Shown one piece after another: positions 37,401 to 48,281 of a stretch of 64,000 nucleotides of DNA (positions are counted from its first letter, which is position 1; every line of letters starts with the position of its first letter). This stretch comes from Rotaria socialis (lineage: Eukaryota; Rotifera; Eurotatoria; Philodinida; Philodinidae), in NCBI GenBank assembly GCA_905331475.1, contig CAJNYU010004027.1, positions 47,925 through 111,924 on the forward strand, read 5' to 3'. The notes under the pieces are model-generated. The model was not told where the DNA came from and did not search any database. It saw only the letters and a list, made by a program, of their open reading frames with translations. The position numbers and the translations under genes are program-made.

Positions 37401-40400
37401 AACAAATTTGAAGACACTAATAAACAAGATTAAAGTCTCTGATAACAGACGTTTCACTGACTGGCGCCTTGATCTCCTAACAAATGGTAAAACGATTGCT
37501 GGATCTCGCTCATTTGATGATGCTTTTCAAGCAACTATTTCAACTTTTCACGAATCATATCTCTTTCTGCTTGTGGCTCATCTTGAACAGCATAATTTTA
37601 TCGATGCATATAACTTCGTTTCGAATGTTACCGATAAAAATATTCAAAAAGATTTAGAAAAAATGTGGAAGAATTGTTTCGAAACGACTCTGGAAAATAT
37701 TGACTTGACAATAATAGATCGTGATATGATTGAAATTCATCTTGTTTTCGATCTGCGATTACCTCGTGCAGCAATCGAGTACGAAAATATTCGAACAATT
37801 CGCGACAAGCTCCTACAATTAGAAGAAAATGATAATGAGTCGTTTGTTCCCTTAAATTTTGCTATTGATCAATTGAAGAGAACAAGTGTCTATGGTACAG
37901 ATTTTATAGAACTTATTTTCGTCGATCGTCATTTCTTTGAATTTTATATTCATGATCAAATTGCCTTACATCTTAAAGAGACAAATATTTATCTTTCACC
38001 AAAATTTGTTCTGGATCTACTAGTAAGCAATCCGACTTATACAATCGAGCAAAATGCACAACTATTTCTTGCACAACATGCTGAATTCACAGAAATTCTT
38101 CGTTTATTCGAAATTGGTCTACAGTTAGTTAGCGAAGAAGAAATTCGTAATAGCATTCAAAAGCAATTGATCGAAAATCCTACTGGCAATATCAAACTTT
38201 CGAATTTTTATACGCTCGTCATAGCTAAGCAACAGTTCTATCAGCTTCCACCACAAACAACAACAATTGATGATAAATGGGCATTTAAATGTAAAGGAAA
38301 TCCGATGATTGAAACAACTTTGATGAATTTAATTGAATTAATTCTTTCGTCACCGGTTATCAATCGTGCAAATAGTATTCAGCAAGTTACAACAATCTAC
38401 AGTTTAATAGCACAGAGCGCTCGTGATCTACCATCGTATTTGATCAATAATCTTGAAAAACTTCGTTCATTTATCAGTCTTATTCGTTGTCTCACTGCTC
38501 TACTTCCTGATAAAGCTCTTGATGTTTTCAAACATGTTTGTAGTCAAGGTTTCGATGGTAGATTCGACTCATGCCAGTCGATTCATTTGTTTATTACGCA
38601 TCTACAAGACATCATCAAAAAAGAAAGACCCACAGTTGATCAGAATGTTATCCATCGAACATTAGTTAAACTTGAGGTCGAATTCTTGAAAGATTGGTTA
38701 GCCGATAATGGTGATTCATATGGTGAAATTCTAAGTCTAATGAATCAAGATGATAATGATCTATGGCATTATTCAGCCAAATTCTTTACATATATCGATC
38801 GAAAACTTGATTTACTCGTAACATTAAAAGAAAACAATGGAAATTTACCTTTCAATGATCAATACGAACAATTTAATAATTTCCTCGAAAGAACAAAAAA
38901 TCCAACTTTCAAAATAGAAAGATTGATGATGAATCGGCTCCATATGAACTTGATGCGGGATGCTTCAGGACACGAAATCGAGAAGCAACTAACGGAGTAT
39001 TTTGAACATTTTCGACAGAATTTGCATGAAATCCAAAATACACAAAAAGTAGACGATATAAAATCTATCTCCATGCTTGCTTGGCTCAAATACTATGCTC
39101 AAATGTATGGATTCGCTTTGAATGTTGACAACGGAGCAGATATTCTACCTAGAATCGATCAGCTACTAACGAACATCGCTACTCCATTTTGTTCAACACT
39201 GAAACTATTCATTCTTAAGCAAATGCTACAAATATCAGGACTTAATCTAAATGATATGCGTACGATCTACACAAATCGTAATGTTATTTGGATTAAACCA
39301 TTGCTTGAGCGCCCTCGAGATCAACAAGCTCAAAATATTCGTCGAGTTCTTATTTTGCCAACTACTCTTTTTGAATGTCAGAATGAATTCAAACGAGCTA
39401 GCGAAATTCTCAATGAAGTGAACAAAACCAATGAGTTACGTCAGCTGATTGCCCACTGTAGTACATCCCAAAAGCTTAGTTATGCCGTTTTGTGTTGGTT
39501 TATTCAATACTACTGCCGGTTTAATGAACCAACCACAACAGTTGATGATCCTTTTGTTCAGGATATCGATCGTAATTTGAGCAAAGATATTATCTATTCA
39601 TTTACACAATTAGGACACAGATTTCTCGTTTCTTTATGCTCGAATTTTTCAGAAAATTCTTATTTTCGTCTTCATCCTGCCATGCCACCGAACGAAATTC
39701 ATAAACGTTTAGTTGCTTTAAATATTGTCGCTTTCTTTATATCCTTAAAATCATTACCAGAAATAACTTATCTCGGAAATATTCTTTTTACTAATCAGCG
39801 TCAAATCCCTAACAATTACGGTGCGCATCTTTCAACTGTATGTTTACCCGGTATGACAATCAGTGATCCTATCATCACTCAAATGATAGATGTTCGTACT
39901 CAAATTCAAGATCGTCTCAATCGAGGTGTTATACACGCTGGAGGAAAATACATTTTTCAATGTTCACGAGATTGTCCATGGATGTTCTATTTTCAAGATT
40001 GTGGCCTTCCAAACGATCGTAATACATGCTCATTGTGCAAGAAACCGATCGGTGCTGAACGACACAATGTTCTCATCCAACGTGATCCTCCTCAAATCCA
40101 AATGTCCATTGATGAAGGCTTCCGAGCAATTAATCAATATATCGATCGATACAATATGACAGCTCGTCTCGGATATCATAATGTTAATACTCATGAAATG
40201 AGTAATATCGGAGAAAAACCTGATCATTTGAATCGACCTGTTTCATTTCGTTTTATTCATTTTCTCACCCATAGTCTTCTACTTTTTTTGCACGATGCCA
40301 ATTATTTGACCGATGGTGATATGAAACAACGTTTCAAACTACCGAAAACCACACATTTTCGTGATCATTTTGAAAAAGATTACGCTCTTCTACTTCAATC

Positions 40401-42297
40401 ATCGACCGATAGCAAACAATGTTATATTTGGTTATATAAACTCGTCGAGCATCTTGTCAATGACGAATTAGTTAAACGCGACGTTATGAACACAAATGAA
40501 CGCGTTCTTCAAATAGAACAACTTATTGAACAGAAAATCATCTTTGCGCATATCGATTCCATAACTACTGAGATCGCGGAATACAAGAAAGCCTATGCTG
40601 AATTCATTCAAGAACGTGATTCGAAACCATCTATAGAAAGTTTCGTCGATGAACTGTTTGAAGATGAACAACAATATCCTCTTTTAACCTTTTTTAATGT
40701 CACCACGTTTCATACAACCAATCCTCTTGACGCATTCATTTTGAAAATGCAAACACTTCCCTATGCTGAAAAATCCTATCCAATCACGACGTTTCTTTTT
40801 AAACGTTTTGAAGATTATGTCAATATTCAACATCTTTATCCGATCATTGTCTTTACAAATTATCTTATTGAAAAACTCAACTATCGTATCAAACGAATTG
40901 ATGCCGCTGAAACGAAAATTATTCATTATTTAACAACGGGGAATGATCAACATGTAATGAAACAATACTACGATGCTTATTTACATGCTTGGTATTCATT
41001 AAAACTAAAAGAAGTTCGCTATGGATGTCAAACGCCTAAATTCGAACGGACTGTCGCAAAGGAACACTTCGCCGAATCTACTAGCATTGCAACACTCCTA
41101 TTGAATACATCGAAAGATGAAAGTAGTCTTCTTCTTGCGGCGTCTATCAAAACTATTGCTGACTTACAAAATGAAATCGTCAATTACTTTCACAATAATA
41201 TTAATAACGTTATCAGTACCGAAACAAAACGCAAAAAAATACCACTGCAATCGATTCAGTTGGAAAATATTCTTCGTCTTGATCGAATTGAATTAAGCGA
41301 AAAATTAGTCGATGATAGTCTTGTCATTAACTATCAATATGGCAAAGGTAGAGATATCATTTATGATTATGAAGAAATCGAAATAACACTTCGAAATATG
41401 ATCAGCTCTTTGGCATTGATTGATACCGAAAAATTACGCTTTCTCAACTATCAATTTGAATTGTATGGCGAAAATACGTCTCTCATCAATGATGTGCGTG
41501 CTCGTATCAAACAACAACAAATGACAAATGATGAACGAATTAAATTACAGCGCCTTCTTCGAGCCATGAGTAACGATGATATTCTTAATTATCTCGGCTC
41601 AGTTGACTACGTGTTTACCTATTTACGAAATAGTGTACCGGAGACTGCTTCAGAGACTACAACGATTCAAACATTCGTCGAAAATCATATCCACTCATAT
41701 GCATGTTTAAATGATAATATTCTTAGTCGACCACCGTTTTCCACAATTCAATTGCAGTATATCATTGATTTGTATGAAACAATTGAAGAGAACGCTTTTG
41801 ATAAAGTATTACGTGCTTACGTGAAGAAAGAACTCACAGAAGAAACATTTACGGACGAAGAACGTGAACGTGTCCGCCGTGAATTTTCTCGTATGACATT
41901 TGAAAAAGAAACAATTGCTAAAACATTGAAAAGTGTCGATAGTTGGATTTCCATGCTCAGGCGACTGATGATTCGCGTGTTGAATGCTAATATTAGTCTT
42001 GATGTTCCATTACAGCTCTATCTTGAACGAACCGATCTATGGAGTGATCGTGTCAGTGATCTCGATTTGGAAACATTTCAAGTCGATGATGATATCCTTC
42101 TTCAACATACCTATGTCATCTTACGAGGTTTAGAAAAAAAACAAGAGACAAATAATAAGTTGCCACAACAACAGCAACAAAAAACATCCGAAATTCAAAG
42201 TAAAGAAGGAGAGCAAGAAAACTTTCAGACTTGGTTCGGAAATACAGCTAAAGTGGCAACTAAACCTAAAGTATTGAAACCGAAGATTCGTGTGTGA
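25467..42297 (+). CDS. RNF213-like: RNF213-like giant AAA+ ATPase / RZ-finger protein (whole gene)
   Basis: Proposed exons: 25467-25709, 26815-27088, 27140-27892, 27942-28472, about 29127 (or 29133)-29363, about 29445-29540, 29751-30533, 30680-30763, 30820-34098, 34151-42297. Those except the two near 29.1-29.5 kb have clean GT-AG borders with matching phases, e.g. CCCCCTG|gtatga ... tttag|GCGTT. The spliced product is about 4,800 aa, near the roughly 5,200 of human RNF213, a dynein-like AAA+ E3 ligase for proteins and bacterial LPS linked to lipid droplets and antimicrobial defence. The N-terminal exons form the helical stalk region (e.g. WRAFLNQQMTIYG). Intron 1 (1.1 kb) and the intron after 28472 (about 650 bp) are long for a bdelloid and may hold insertions. 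The start rests on the first ATG (MAQSNKYNVDG). No frame break is visible. Confidence 0.8.
30820..34098 (+). CDS. RNF213-like: RNF213-like gene, exon with degenerate AAA module and zinc ribbon
   Basis: Large internal exon (phase 1 both sides), about 1,093 codons. It covers the stalk-to-ring transition: helical repeats, then RIAGLGKSSAIRHIAKES at about 32828-32880, a P-loop-like site whose first Gly is Arg, followed by KFPISGDFDVDILAERL and a VAVSIPTD segment, i.e. the degenerate AAA unit preceding the active ones. The stretch LRMDLVLTLL then SSNQFTSLSVEAVR is typical of the family. CPKCFRQHEYKDRQCARC (33864-33917) is a Cx2C...Cx2C zinc ribbon just before the next AAA module. The exon ends in the middle of the AAA3 Walker A motif (GETG|), completed by the next exon. 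Confidence 0.8.
34151..42297 (+). CDS. RNF213-like: RNF213-like gene, last exon: AAA3, AAA4 and RZ finger
   Basis: An 8,147-bp terminal exon, about 2,715 codons, ending TGA. AAA3: the Walker A GETG|CGKTALIQFL is completed here, the Walker B is LWVFFDEFNTT (about 34315), and FLGACNPRR follows. AAA4: CGKPGSSKSSAVQIV (about 35154) and VIVFDEIGLAELSP (about 35371), then GVSNWRLDASKMNRALYLS, an RNF213 hallmark. Far downstream an RZ-type zinc finger (39961-40038) reads C-x3-C-x8-C-x8-C-x2-C followed by KKPIGAERH. Between AAA4 and this finger I find no RING C/H pattern, although vertebrate RNF213 has one there. The RZ His of the usual CxxGH motif is Cys here. The C-terminal tail is helical with a poly-Q patch (LPQQQQQK). 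Confidence 0.85.
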
Positions 42298-42322
42298 TCT
42301 GTGAATTATTTTGAAATTTATT

Positions 42323-42328
42323 AATAAA
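42323..42328 (+). terminator. Polyadenylation signal of the RNF213-like gene
   Basis: AATAAA 25 bases after the TGA at 42297. Confidence 0.6.
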
Positions 42329-42354
42329 GATCATTAAATAGCTCTTAAAATTTT

Positions 42355-42424
42355 AGGGTGAGGGTGTGGGTGTCAGTGTGGATAAATTTGGCAGGCAAGA
42401 GCTATGCCCACAACCACACCCTTC
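42355..42424. repeat. Telomere-like inverted repeat inside the F-box gene end
   Basis: G arm GGGTGAGGGTGTGGGTGTCA followed by C arm GCCCACAACCACACCCTTC. It forms the last codons (KGVVVG... region) of the minus-strand F-box gene, where family members have a different C-terminus, so it looks like an insertion. Confidence 0.6.
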
Positions 42425-43871
42425 TTCTGTGGTTTATCATTGTATACAGTTAATCGTTCCATGAGTGGGAAAGATTTAGCAATTTTCACAAAGAATTCAT
42501 GTTCAAAAGGACGTTCATCATATAATGAGACTTCGCGAACATATTTAAATAATCCACCAGGAAAATTATTTGTAATATATTCATAATATTTGCTTGGTAT
42601 AGATATGAATAAATATGACATTGACCTTCTTTATGATCTGAGTAATAATTTTATTATTTTTAAAACCATTGAATGAAAGTTGACAATCTTCATTTGATGA
42701 TAAATAAACTTGATCGTTTATAGACAGACGTGATCGTATGTTAAATATAAATTTATTTAATCGTAAGAAATTATTAATAATATTGTATTTCAAATCATAA
42801 ACATCAATAGATCTTTTCTCACAGTACACAACAAGATGTAAATCAAGTTCTTCTAGATTGATCATTCGATGTAGAAGTGGCACAATCAATTCATTATACT
42901 TATCTGTATCTCGTTCAGAATAGAACGACAAAAGCTGTAGATTGGGTAATTGTTTCTAAAAAAAAAAGAAAACAATTTACTTTGTTATCAATTATTATCT
43001 GTGGAGAAAATATGTCATAAATATCAACAGAACGTTTTTGAAGTGAATCGAAACGACCATCACCAGGTAAATAAATAAAGCAATCAGTAAAATTCTTTAA
43101 TTTGACATGCAACTCTAACAGAGCTGAAGAAGAAATAGTTGAAGGAATTTGAAATAATGGTTGATACCAAAAATTTGACTTATAATGGAAATATTTTAAC
43201 TTGCGGAATAAGGTTAAAATGCAGACAAATATATTTGCTTTGGCATTGTCTGTTGCACTTATATTTTTATCTTGAACAACATCAATAACAAATGATGAAA
43301 TATTTTAAATATATGGATCAAATTTTAGTCTTTTTCTATCGTTCTAAAGTAAATATTAGTTTTCTCTATCTGAACACATTGATTTCCAATGAGATTTTTG
43401 TTTTTACCATTTATACAGCAAAAAAATGTCCTATCACAATCGTATGAAGAATCTTTTAACAAATAAATAATTCTATTGATTTATCTATATTTTTGAAATA
43501 TTAATGATTGAAAGAAAAATCTCTGCCCAGTAAAGATATGTAATGCAATGTCCTTGTCGAAATTATGTAAACCAAGTCCACATAAATAGGGATAACTTGT
43601 GCAAAGAAGAACATCTTCCATAAATGAGGAATCAATATCCAACCATTTGATTTTGTGATGAATCGAAGGTAAAATTTGTGAACAAAATCGATCAAATGAA
43701 CCATTAGAAGAACATCTTGTCATTGTTAAATGATTCGTAAAAGTTGAATCACGTACAAGTTTATTAACACCTATGAACGAGTAGAGCACTTCAACACTGT
43801 TCAATTTTTTTAAAAATAAGAAGAAGAATCTCATCACGTAAATCATTTAATTTCGCCGACAAATCTTCCAT
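42373..43871 (-). pseudogene. F-box/LRR-like gene, frameshifted and truncated
   Basis: Minus strand. The ATG at 43871 starts MEDLSAKLNDLRDEILLLIFKK, an F-box helix. An extra base in a T7 run (43805-43811, plus strand) breaks the frame, which resumes as LNSVEVLYSFIGVNKLV and RFCSQILPSIHHKIKWLDID. Later pieces are LELHVKLKNFTDCF, LQLLSFYSERDTDKYNELI and NLEELDLHLVVYCEKRSID, then after further shifts near 42620-42650 SKYYEYITNNFPGG and EVSLYDERPFEHEFF. This is the order of a large bdelloid F-box family (substrate adaptors of SCF-type ubiquitin ligases, by analogy). The 3' end runs into a telomere-like hairpin (42355-42424) and stops at 42373, replacing the expected C-terminus. At least two frameshifts plus truncation: non-functional unless the indels are assembly errors. 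Confidence 0.65.
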
Positions 43872-45182
43872 GTTTATTTAACTGCACGTGTATTTTTTTT
43901 TCGCTTATGTGGACTTATTCAATTTGACCGATTTTGTCAATAAAAACACAAGAGAAATTTTTTCTATAATCGCAATTGACGATAAATAGACATCGATGAA
44001 CATCAATTCTGCCTATTACAGATCTAATAAGATAAATAATATGTCATTCATGTTGAATAGAAATAGTTGTTTAGACGTTAAATATCATTGTTTTAGTTTC
44101 AATAAAATATAGTACAAATTATCGTGAGAGGAATTCCATATATGTGTATCCATCCATTTTAACTCATAAATTTATTCATTTGATTATGAGGCCAACAGAA
44201 ATAAAGTAACTCTTTCTTCTCAAATAAAAAAGTTTTATTAGAAAATTTGAGAAATTCAAAGAATAATTATTTTTTAAATGTTCTTTTCATTCGTGCCCTT
44301 GAATCAACAAAAACGTTCTTGAAAGTGAAGATGATATTGATATGCGTAAAAACACGTTTATAGAGTACATCATTTTATTTAGGGTAAGTGGTTCTTAATA
44401 TCTTGTAACACATGGACACTACCTTACAATATCTGATAGTTCCTCGTAGCAGCTGGTAGTACTTTTAATTATCATATGATTATTTGTTTTACTATTATAG
44501 ACTCCTATTCTTTCTCTTATGAGTGAAAGTGATATTTTTCAAGATTATTTCATATAAAGATGAAATCAGTCTGGATTCTTGACGCTCGGTACCAGTTTTA
44601 TTTCGCGATAGTGATATTGTTGATGTACTCAACTGCCATCAAGAGTTCCTCGGACATTTTCTACGCTATAGTAATTAAAACTGAAAAGGAGTTTTGAATA
44701 TATTTATATGAAAAGAAGAAGTGGAAAATTTAATGAGAGGTACTAGCTAGCTGTCGGTCTGTCGCTACCGATCCCATCTTTGTTCCCATCATACTGAACA
44801 AATAGATGATAAAATCTTATCTTTTCTTTTTTTGAAACCTAGTTTTTTTTCAGTAACATGACATGCAAAACAGTTGTAATGTTAGATAGCTCACAAAAAA
44901 ACGAGGGTGCGGGTGTGTAATATCTATTAGATCAACATGGATACCCACACCCACTAATCGAGGATTTCTTTGCACATCAACAAACAAGCCTGATTGACAA
45001 TCTATTAACATTGGCAATAATAAATTTCAGACTAATATAATATTAGAAATCAATGCAGATTATAATATTGGAGCATCACAATTTTCATGCATTGATAAAA
45101 TTGATACGTCCATCAAAGATCAAAATAACAGCAATGTTCTTTTGATGTGTGATTCAATATTTTAAATTGGTCTACTGCAACA
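43872..45182. other. AT-rich intergenic region
   Basis: No coding motif recognised. It contains the telomere-like inverted repeat at 44902-44955. Confidence 0.5.
44902..44955. repeat. Telomere-like inverted repeat
   Basis: G arm CGAGGGTGCGGGTGTGTA, C arm TACCCACACCCACT 22 bases later, in the same orientation as the other copies. Confidence 0.6.
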
Positions 45183-46307
45183 GGCGCATATAGCTTCAAA
45201 TGGATACTTCAGTTAAAGTTAGCTGATAGCAGAAGTTTAAGCATATTAACAAACATGAAGCGCCAACTTCGGCAAAATGGTGATTCATGTCTAATCGGTG
45301 ATCTCTTAGAAAAATATAATCAATATGATAAAGCAATTATATATTACAAATGTCTCCTTCGAGAGCTACCTGCTCATTATATCCTAGTAGCTCAATTAAA
45401 AGACAAAATTCAACAAAATTTCGCAAATAAAATCAAGTATGTATAACTTATTTTTCAAACGATAGATTCACTTTTAACGATGTTCAATTTGCTCTTGTCG
45501 ATTTAACAACTCGTTTGAGTAAATTAGCTTCAGCTATGTTGAATACTCTTCATCGATTAATTAATGGCATTATGCTGATTTCTAATGATGGATCTGATGT
45601 CGAATGACAACAACTATCTAATAAAACAATTTTTCTTTTTCCAACTACTCAATTTTTTGCTTCAATGGACACAAGCTTCGAACAAAATTTCTTTGTTTTT
45701 ATTTTGGAAAGCGATCTAAATAAGGTCGATCAACGACTACGATTTGCTACAGACGAGGATCTTATATGTCAACTAGCCGATGAATTGTATCGGCATTATA
45801 CAAAGGAAGCACAAAAATATTTTCATTTGGGCAATGTAAAAATGTCTAATGACCAAGAACGTTTAGCTAATCGAATTTATAGCGAATTACGAAATGTTCA
45901 TAACAATATAATCACACTTGAAAATAATAACCCATCATTTGTTTGTCCAAAAACAGAACTCATCTGGCTCAAATCTAAAATGCAAGATTATGCTAATGTT
46001 GACGAGTTACAAAAATATTTCAACGAACTTGTTTCTTCTTATTCAAGTTTTTATAATCAAGATGATTGTCAGCATTACTTAAGAAATGATAAAAATATCG
46101 GTGGTATATTTTTGATCATTGATATCGATTATAACTACGTTTGAACATCTAAGTAATGTTAAATGTTTATATCGTTATGGTCAATCGAAATCAGAGACAA
46201 AAGGAATCATTACAAATTTTGATGATCTTCGCTACCAATTAGCATACAATCTTAAAGCTCATTATGGTGATTTTGGTGCAGAATGTCGTGCTAAGAACAA
46301 GCTCTAG
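45183..46307 (+). pseudogene. TPR / receiver-like gene relic
   Basis: Coding-like stretches on the plus strand: SFKWILQLKLADSRS and GDLLEKYNQYDKAIIYYKCL (a TPR unit) at 45189-45440; DVQFALVDLTTRLSKLAS, then a TGA at 45605-45607 inside an otherwise continuous frame to 46141. The last part (FYNQDDCQHYLRNDKN, IGGIFLIIDIDY, then after a one-base shift near 46134-46141 TFEHLSNVKCLYRYGQ and FDDLRYQLAYNLKAHYGDF) matches the layout of the bdelloid receiver-like domain also found in the gene at 20480-22617. No start or intact frame, so a relic. The family's role is unknown. Confidence 0.5.
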
Positions 46308-46497
46308 ACATGTTTTCAAGAGCAAAGAAACTTTGTGACTTTCTGACGTTTTAAAGCAGAGATAATCATAATAAGATTCACGGGAACTTTTTCTATTGTA
46401 TTTCATCAATTGCGACATTCTTTTTTCATTCTATGTGATATCGATTGATGCTATTCAGTTCGATCCTTTCTACTTAGAAGCGAGCCGTTGGACTCTT

Positions 46498-46646
46498 CTA
46501 CTGTATCAATTGAATGGGGGTCAGTTTAGCCATTTCCTTTGTCGAATGCAGAGGTAATGCCATTTGTTCAAGTGTTTTAGAATATCGAGACAACTCGAGA
46601 TCATATTCTGGAACATAATCAAAGACTAACTCGAGCTTCATATTTT
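46498..46646 (-). other. Possible orphan last exon
   Basis: Minus-strand open frame from a good acceptor (TTCTTCACAG) to TAG, about 49 codons (MKLELVFDYVPEYDLELSR, then LPLHSTKEMAKLTPIQLIQ). Composition looks coding but no family is recognised. It does not connect to the coiled-coil gene upstream, whose stop is at 46980. Confidence 0.25.
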
Positions 46647-46860
46647 CTGTGAAGAACCAAAATATATAACATGGATACTTACTTATACAAACCGATTTAA
46701 AGGAATAATTAAAGGCACGTTTTTGTATGAAAGACTCAATGAGAAGCTACTTCATTATGCTATTGGATTTATAAAAAAACAAAAACAAGAATTTCAATTC
46801 GTTCCATTTGACGGATTAGAAATCGCTTATAGATGTCTATGCCAGGCATTATCAATATAA
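46630..46860 (+). other. Possible orphan coding fragment
   Basis: Plus-strand open frame of 76 codons without an internal start, ending TAA: EEPKYITWILTYTNRFKG, then KLLHYAIGFIKKQKQ and FQFVPFDGLEIAYRCLCQ. Looks like real protein sequence, possibly a relic of a longer gene; family unknown. Confidence 0.25.
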
Positions 46861-46979
46861 TAAAAACACATATATCAGCTTTAGTTCTAGGTTTAATTTT
46901 ACGATTATTATTATTCTATTTATTATTGGTTTTGAATCTTAACAGTGTTGAAAGAAAAATGACTAAGACTATGTATTGT

Positions 46980-48281
46980 TTAGAATATTGTGGTTGATGA
47001 TTGTGTATCATTTGCTTGTGAAACAAATTGCAATTGTGTGATTTTCAACTTGATTTTTTCTATATCCTCGTTTGTGATGAATGGCTTAGCAGGTGGTATT
47101 GGAAAATAATTTTCTTGAGCAACATCATAGATATTGTGTAACGGAATTATAATTGATTGAATTCGAAATAATAAATCAATGATATAATCTGAGCTATTGG
47201 AATCAATTGAAGTATTTTGCAAATTGTTGTACATTTCCTTGAATTTTTCGATAATGATGTCGAAAGCAACTTCTTGTTGTAGTTCAGGTAATAGCTGGGT
47301 TTTCATCTGATTGAGTTCTTTAGAATGACGATCAAGAGTTTTTCCAGCTTTTGAAATGTCTTCAGTCACTTTAACAAGTTCATGGGTATTACTAAAAGCA
47401 TCAACTAAAGATGCTTTATAAAGTTCATACCGAGAGTTAATTTCATTTTTTAGTTTTTCACAAAAAAACCAACATTTTGAATATTTTTGTTGGGCTTCAT
47501 TGTACAAATTTAAATTCTGTAAATATAAAGTTTTCATTTGATAAGCAGATAACTCTATATCATCCGATCGTTTCTGAAGTTGATGTAGATAAAACTGCAA
47601 ATTAGATATGCACATTTCATGTGAATCAATGGCTAATTTAAGATCGTGATAACTGAGTAGTTGTCTCGAAGTATTGAGAAATTCATTGGAGCTAAACGTA
47701 GTAAAGGTCATAAAAAATGTTGCATTTAAATCCGATATGAATGATTGAAGTTTATTTATCTTCGTTTCATTAGCGGCATCGATATTCAACAGAGGATTAA
47801 GTAAATCATCACGAATTACCCTATAAACTATAGAATAAACTGGAGCAATAACAGTAAATACGATTATTCGATAATTAATAGAAGGACCAAACGAAGACGT
47901 ATTGAGTTTTGTTTCTAAACAATACTTGTAGTAATCATAGTGAAATGGATCAAAATCAGACGTCATCATAATGTTAAATAATTTCTCCGTATTTAAGGAA
48001 TCAGAAAATTTATTCTCATCAAATGTCTATAAAACAAATTATATTTCAATTGGTTAAAATGTTCGTTTTTCTCATTCAAAAAGTATATGAACAAAATGGC
48101 TTAATCTTACTTTCTCTTTAATATGTTGAAGAATCTTATTGATTAATGTTGATTCTGATTTCGTGGAAAATGATTGCAATTGAAGTTTATCATCTTGTTT
48201 TTCATTTGGTAACAAAATTCCATATTGCATTGAATATATTGGCATCAATGCAAAGAATATTATACCTAATAACGATACCAT
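46980..48281 (-). CDS. Membrane-anchored coiled-coil protein (2 exons)
   Basis: Exon 1 48281-48111 and exon 2 48026-46980 are joined in phase 0 (AAA|gtaaga ... tttatag|ACA), 405 aa. The start at 48281 (MVSLLGIIFFALMPIYS) is the first ATG in frame; an acceptor just upstream (TTTTTCAG) allows a further 5' exon. Residues 1-17 form a signal-anchor. The remainder is strongly helical, with long charged stretches such as LQKRSDDIELSAYQMKTLY and KAGKTLDRHSKELNQMKTQL, and ends SQANDTQSSTTIF. No enzyme motif. It looks like a single-pass or secreted coiled-coil protein of a lineage-specific family. The frame is intact, unlike many neighbours. Confidence 0.6.

Noticed and set aside
31478..40926. Antisense and out-of-frame ORFs within the RNF213-like exons
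   Set aside because: They overlap strongly conserved AAA+ coding sequence and are low-complexity mirrors of it.
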